Of a DNA stretch of 35,458 nucleotides, positions 35,021 to 35,458 are shown in pieces (position 1 is the stretch's first letter; each line of letters opens with the position of its first letter). This DNA is from Calothrix sp. MO_192.B10. Its GTDB lineage: Bacteria; Cyanobacteriota; Cyanobacteriia; Cyanobacteriales; Nostocaceae. The translations under genes were made by a program, and so were the position numbers. The notes below the pieces were generated by a model. It worked only from the letters and a program-made list of their open reading frames with translations. It made no database searches and had not been told where the DNA came from. Location of the stretch: positions 1-35,458 of the forward strand of contig JASJDS010000019.1 in assembly GCA_030065055.1 (NCBI GenBank), read 5' to 3'.

Positions 35021-35458
35021 AAAGATTAAATTTGTTTTAGTGTATACAAGTTGCCTATTGCTGATGGGGACAGCATCACAAAGTTTTATTTTAAAGCATC
35101 ATTCCATGTGCAACTCTTGTAAAATTCTGCAATTCATGGGATAGAGGTTGGAGGTATCTTAATTTGAGTAAACAAGCCTTATACCCAATCCAAAAATGTC
35201 CAATTGTAGGGGCGCAAGGCTTGCGCCCATCAGCCAATTATGTGTTGCTTCCTGACACTCCTTGCAAAGGAGGGGATTAAATATCAGGCATTGCTGAATT
35301 CAGGTATGAATTTATCTCACGCAAAGACGAGCCAGTGCGTTGGGCGGTAAGCCACTGCGGTGGACGGTGAGTCCAGTGCTGCGGGAGGGTTTCCCTCCGC
35401 AGGCAACTGGCGCTCGCATAGCGTGCGCGGAGCGCGTAACCCGAAGGGGTTCCCCGGC
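35021..35458. repeat. Intergenic end region with palindromic repeats, cut by the window end
   Basis: No gene is seen. GGGCGCAAG with its complement at 35210-35228 forms a tight palindrome. The segment 35287-35330 repeats 2727-2782. From about 35330 the sequence is GC-rich and made of nested palindromes: CCAGT...ACTGG (35373-35410) encloses GCGGGAGGG...CCCTCCGC, and GCGCT...AGCGC spans 35410-35435, followed by AACCCGAAGGGGTT. Such mosaics are common repeats in Nostocales genomes. Confidence 0.75.

Overview
The window is a stretch of cyanobacterial chromosome, most likely from a filamentous, Nostocales-type genome. The evidence is a photosystem II gene (psbZ), a circadian-input gene (ldpA), a Ycf45-type R3H ATPase, dozens of GCGATCGC (HIP1) octamers on both strands, and many short heptamer tandem repeats of the CAACTAA, CACTCCTT and CCCTGTT types between genes. 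No rRNA, tRNA, CRISPR array or intact transposase was found. Species cannot be fixed from the sequence.

Layout. Positions 1-7.2 kb hold an M16 zinc peptidase, ribH and psbZ (minus strand), a large DHH-CBS-tRNA nucleotidyltransferase fusion, and an LpxB-like glycosyltransferase. Positions 7.5-16.8 kb hold an HpsJ-like membrane protein, ldpA, the R3H/AAA protein, a membrane-associated GTPase, radC, a phosphoribulokinase paralogue and a small sigma-70 family factor. Positions 17.4-24.8 kb hold a small secreted protein followed by a CHASE2 sensor histidine kinase, a choloylglycine-hydrolase-like Ntn hydrolase, mgtE with a zinc-ribbon mini-protein, and a Uma2 nuclease-like protein. Positions 25.2-29.8 kb are an accessory minus-strand cluster. 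Positions 30.2-35 kb hold a PsiE-like protein, a Rieske protein, a PHP phosphoesterase, a second Uma2 protein, purM and a small conserved-looking protein. The window ends in GC-rich palindromic repeats.

The most interesting locus is 25171-29712 (minus strand). A small N-terminal domain gene (about 168 aa) ends at a TAA directly after a GGGAAAA heptamer. Five bases later comes a perfect 11-bp stem with a 9-base loop. In the -1 frame the same RNA encodes the conserved CPYRGL...FFGRE entry of a STAND-type NTPase, and that frame has no usable start codon before the motif. This is the layout of a programmed -1 ribosomal frameshift signal. It would let one mRNA make a free N-terminal domain and an approximately 871-aa domain-NTPase fusion. 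The NTPase also carries a predicted membrane helix and a consensus EF-hand loop. The next gene encodes an exported or membrane-anchored protein with a pentapeptide-repeat tail. A single-base deletion or a sequencing error is the main alternative.

Other points are a Rieske oxygenase-like protein whose two catalytic-iron histidines appear replaced, a phosphoribulokinase paralogue without one of the redox cysteines, two MITE-like elements, a 115-bp tandem repeat with a hairpin and a distant copy, and genes whose ends are made of repeat DNA.
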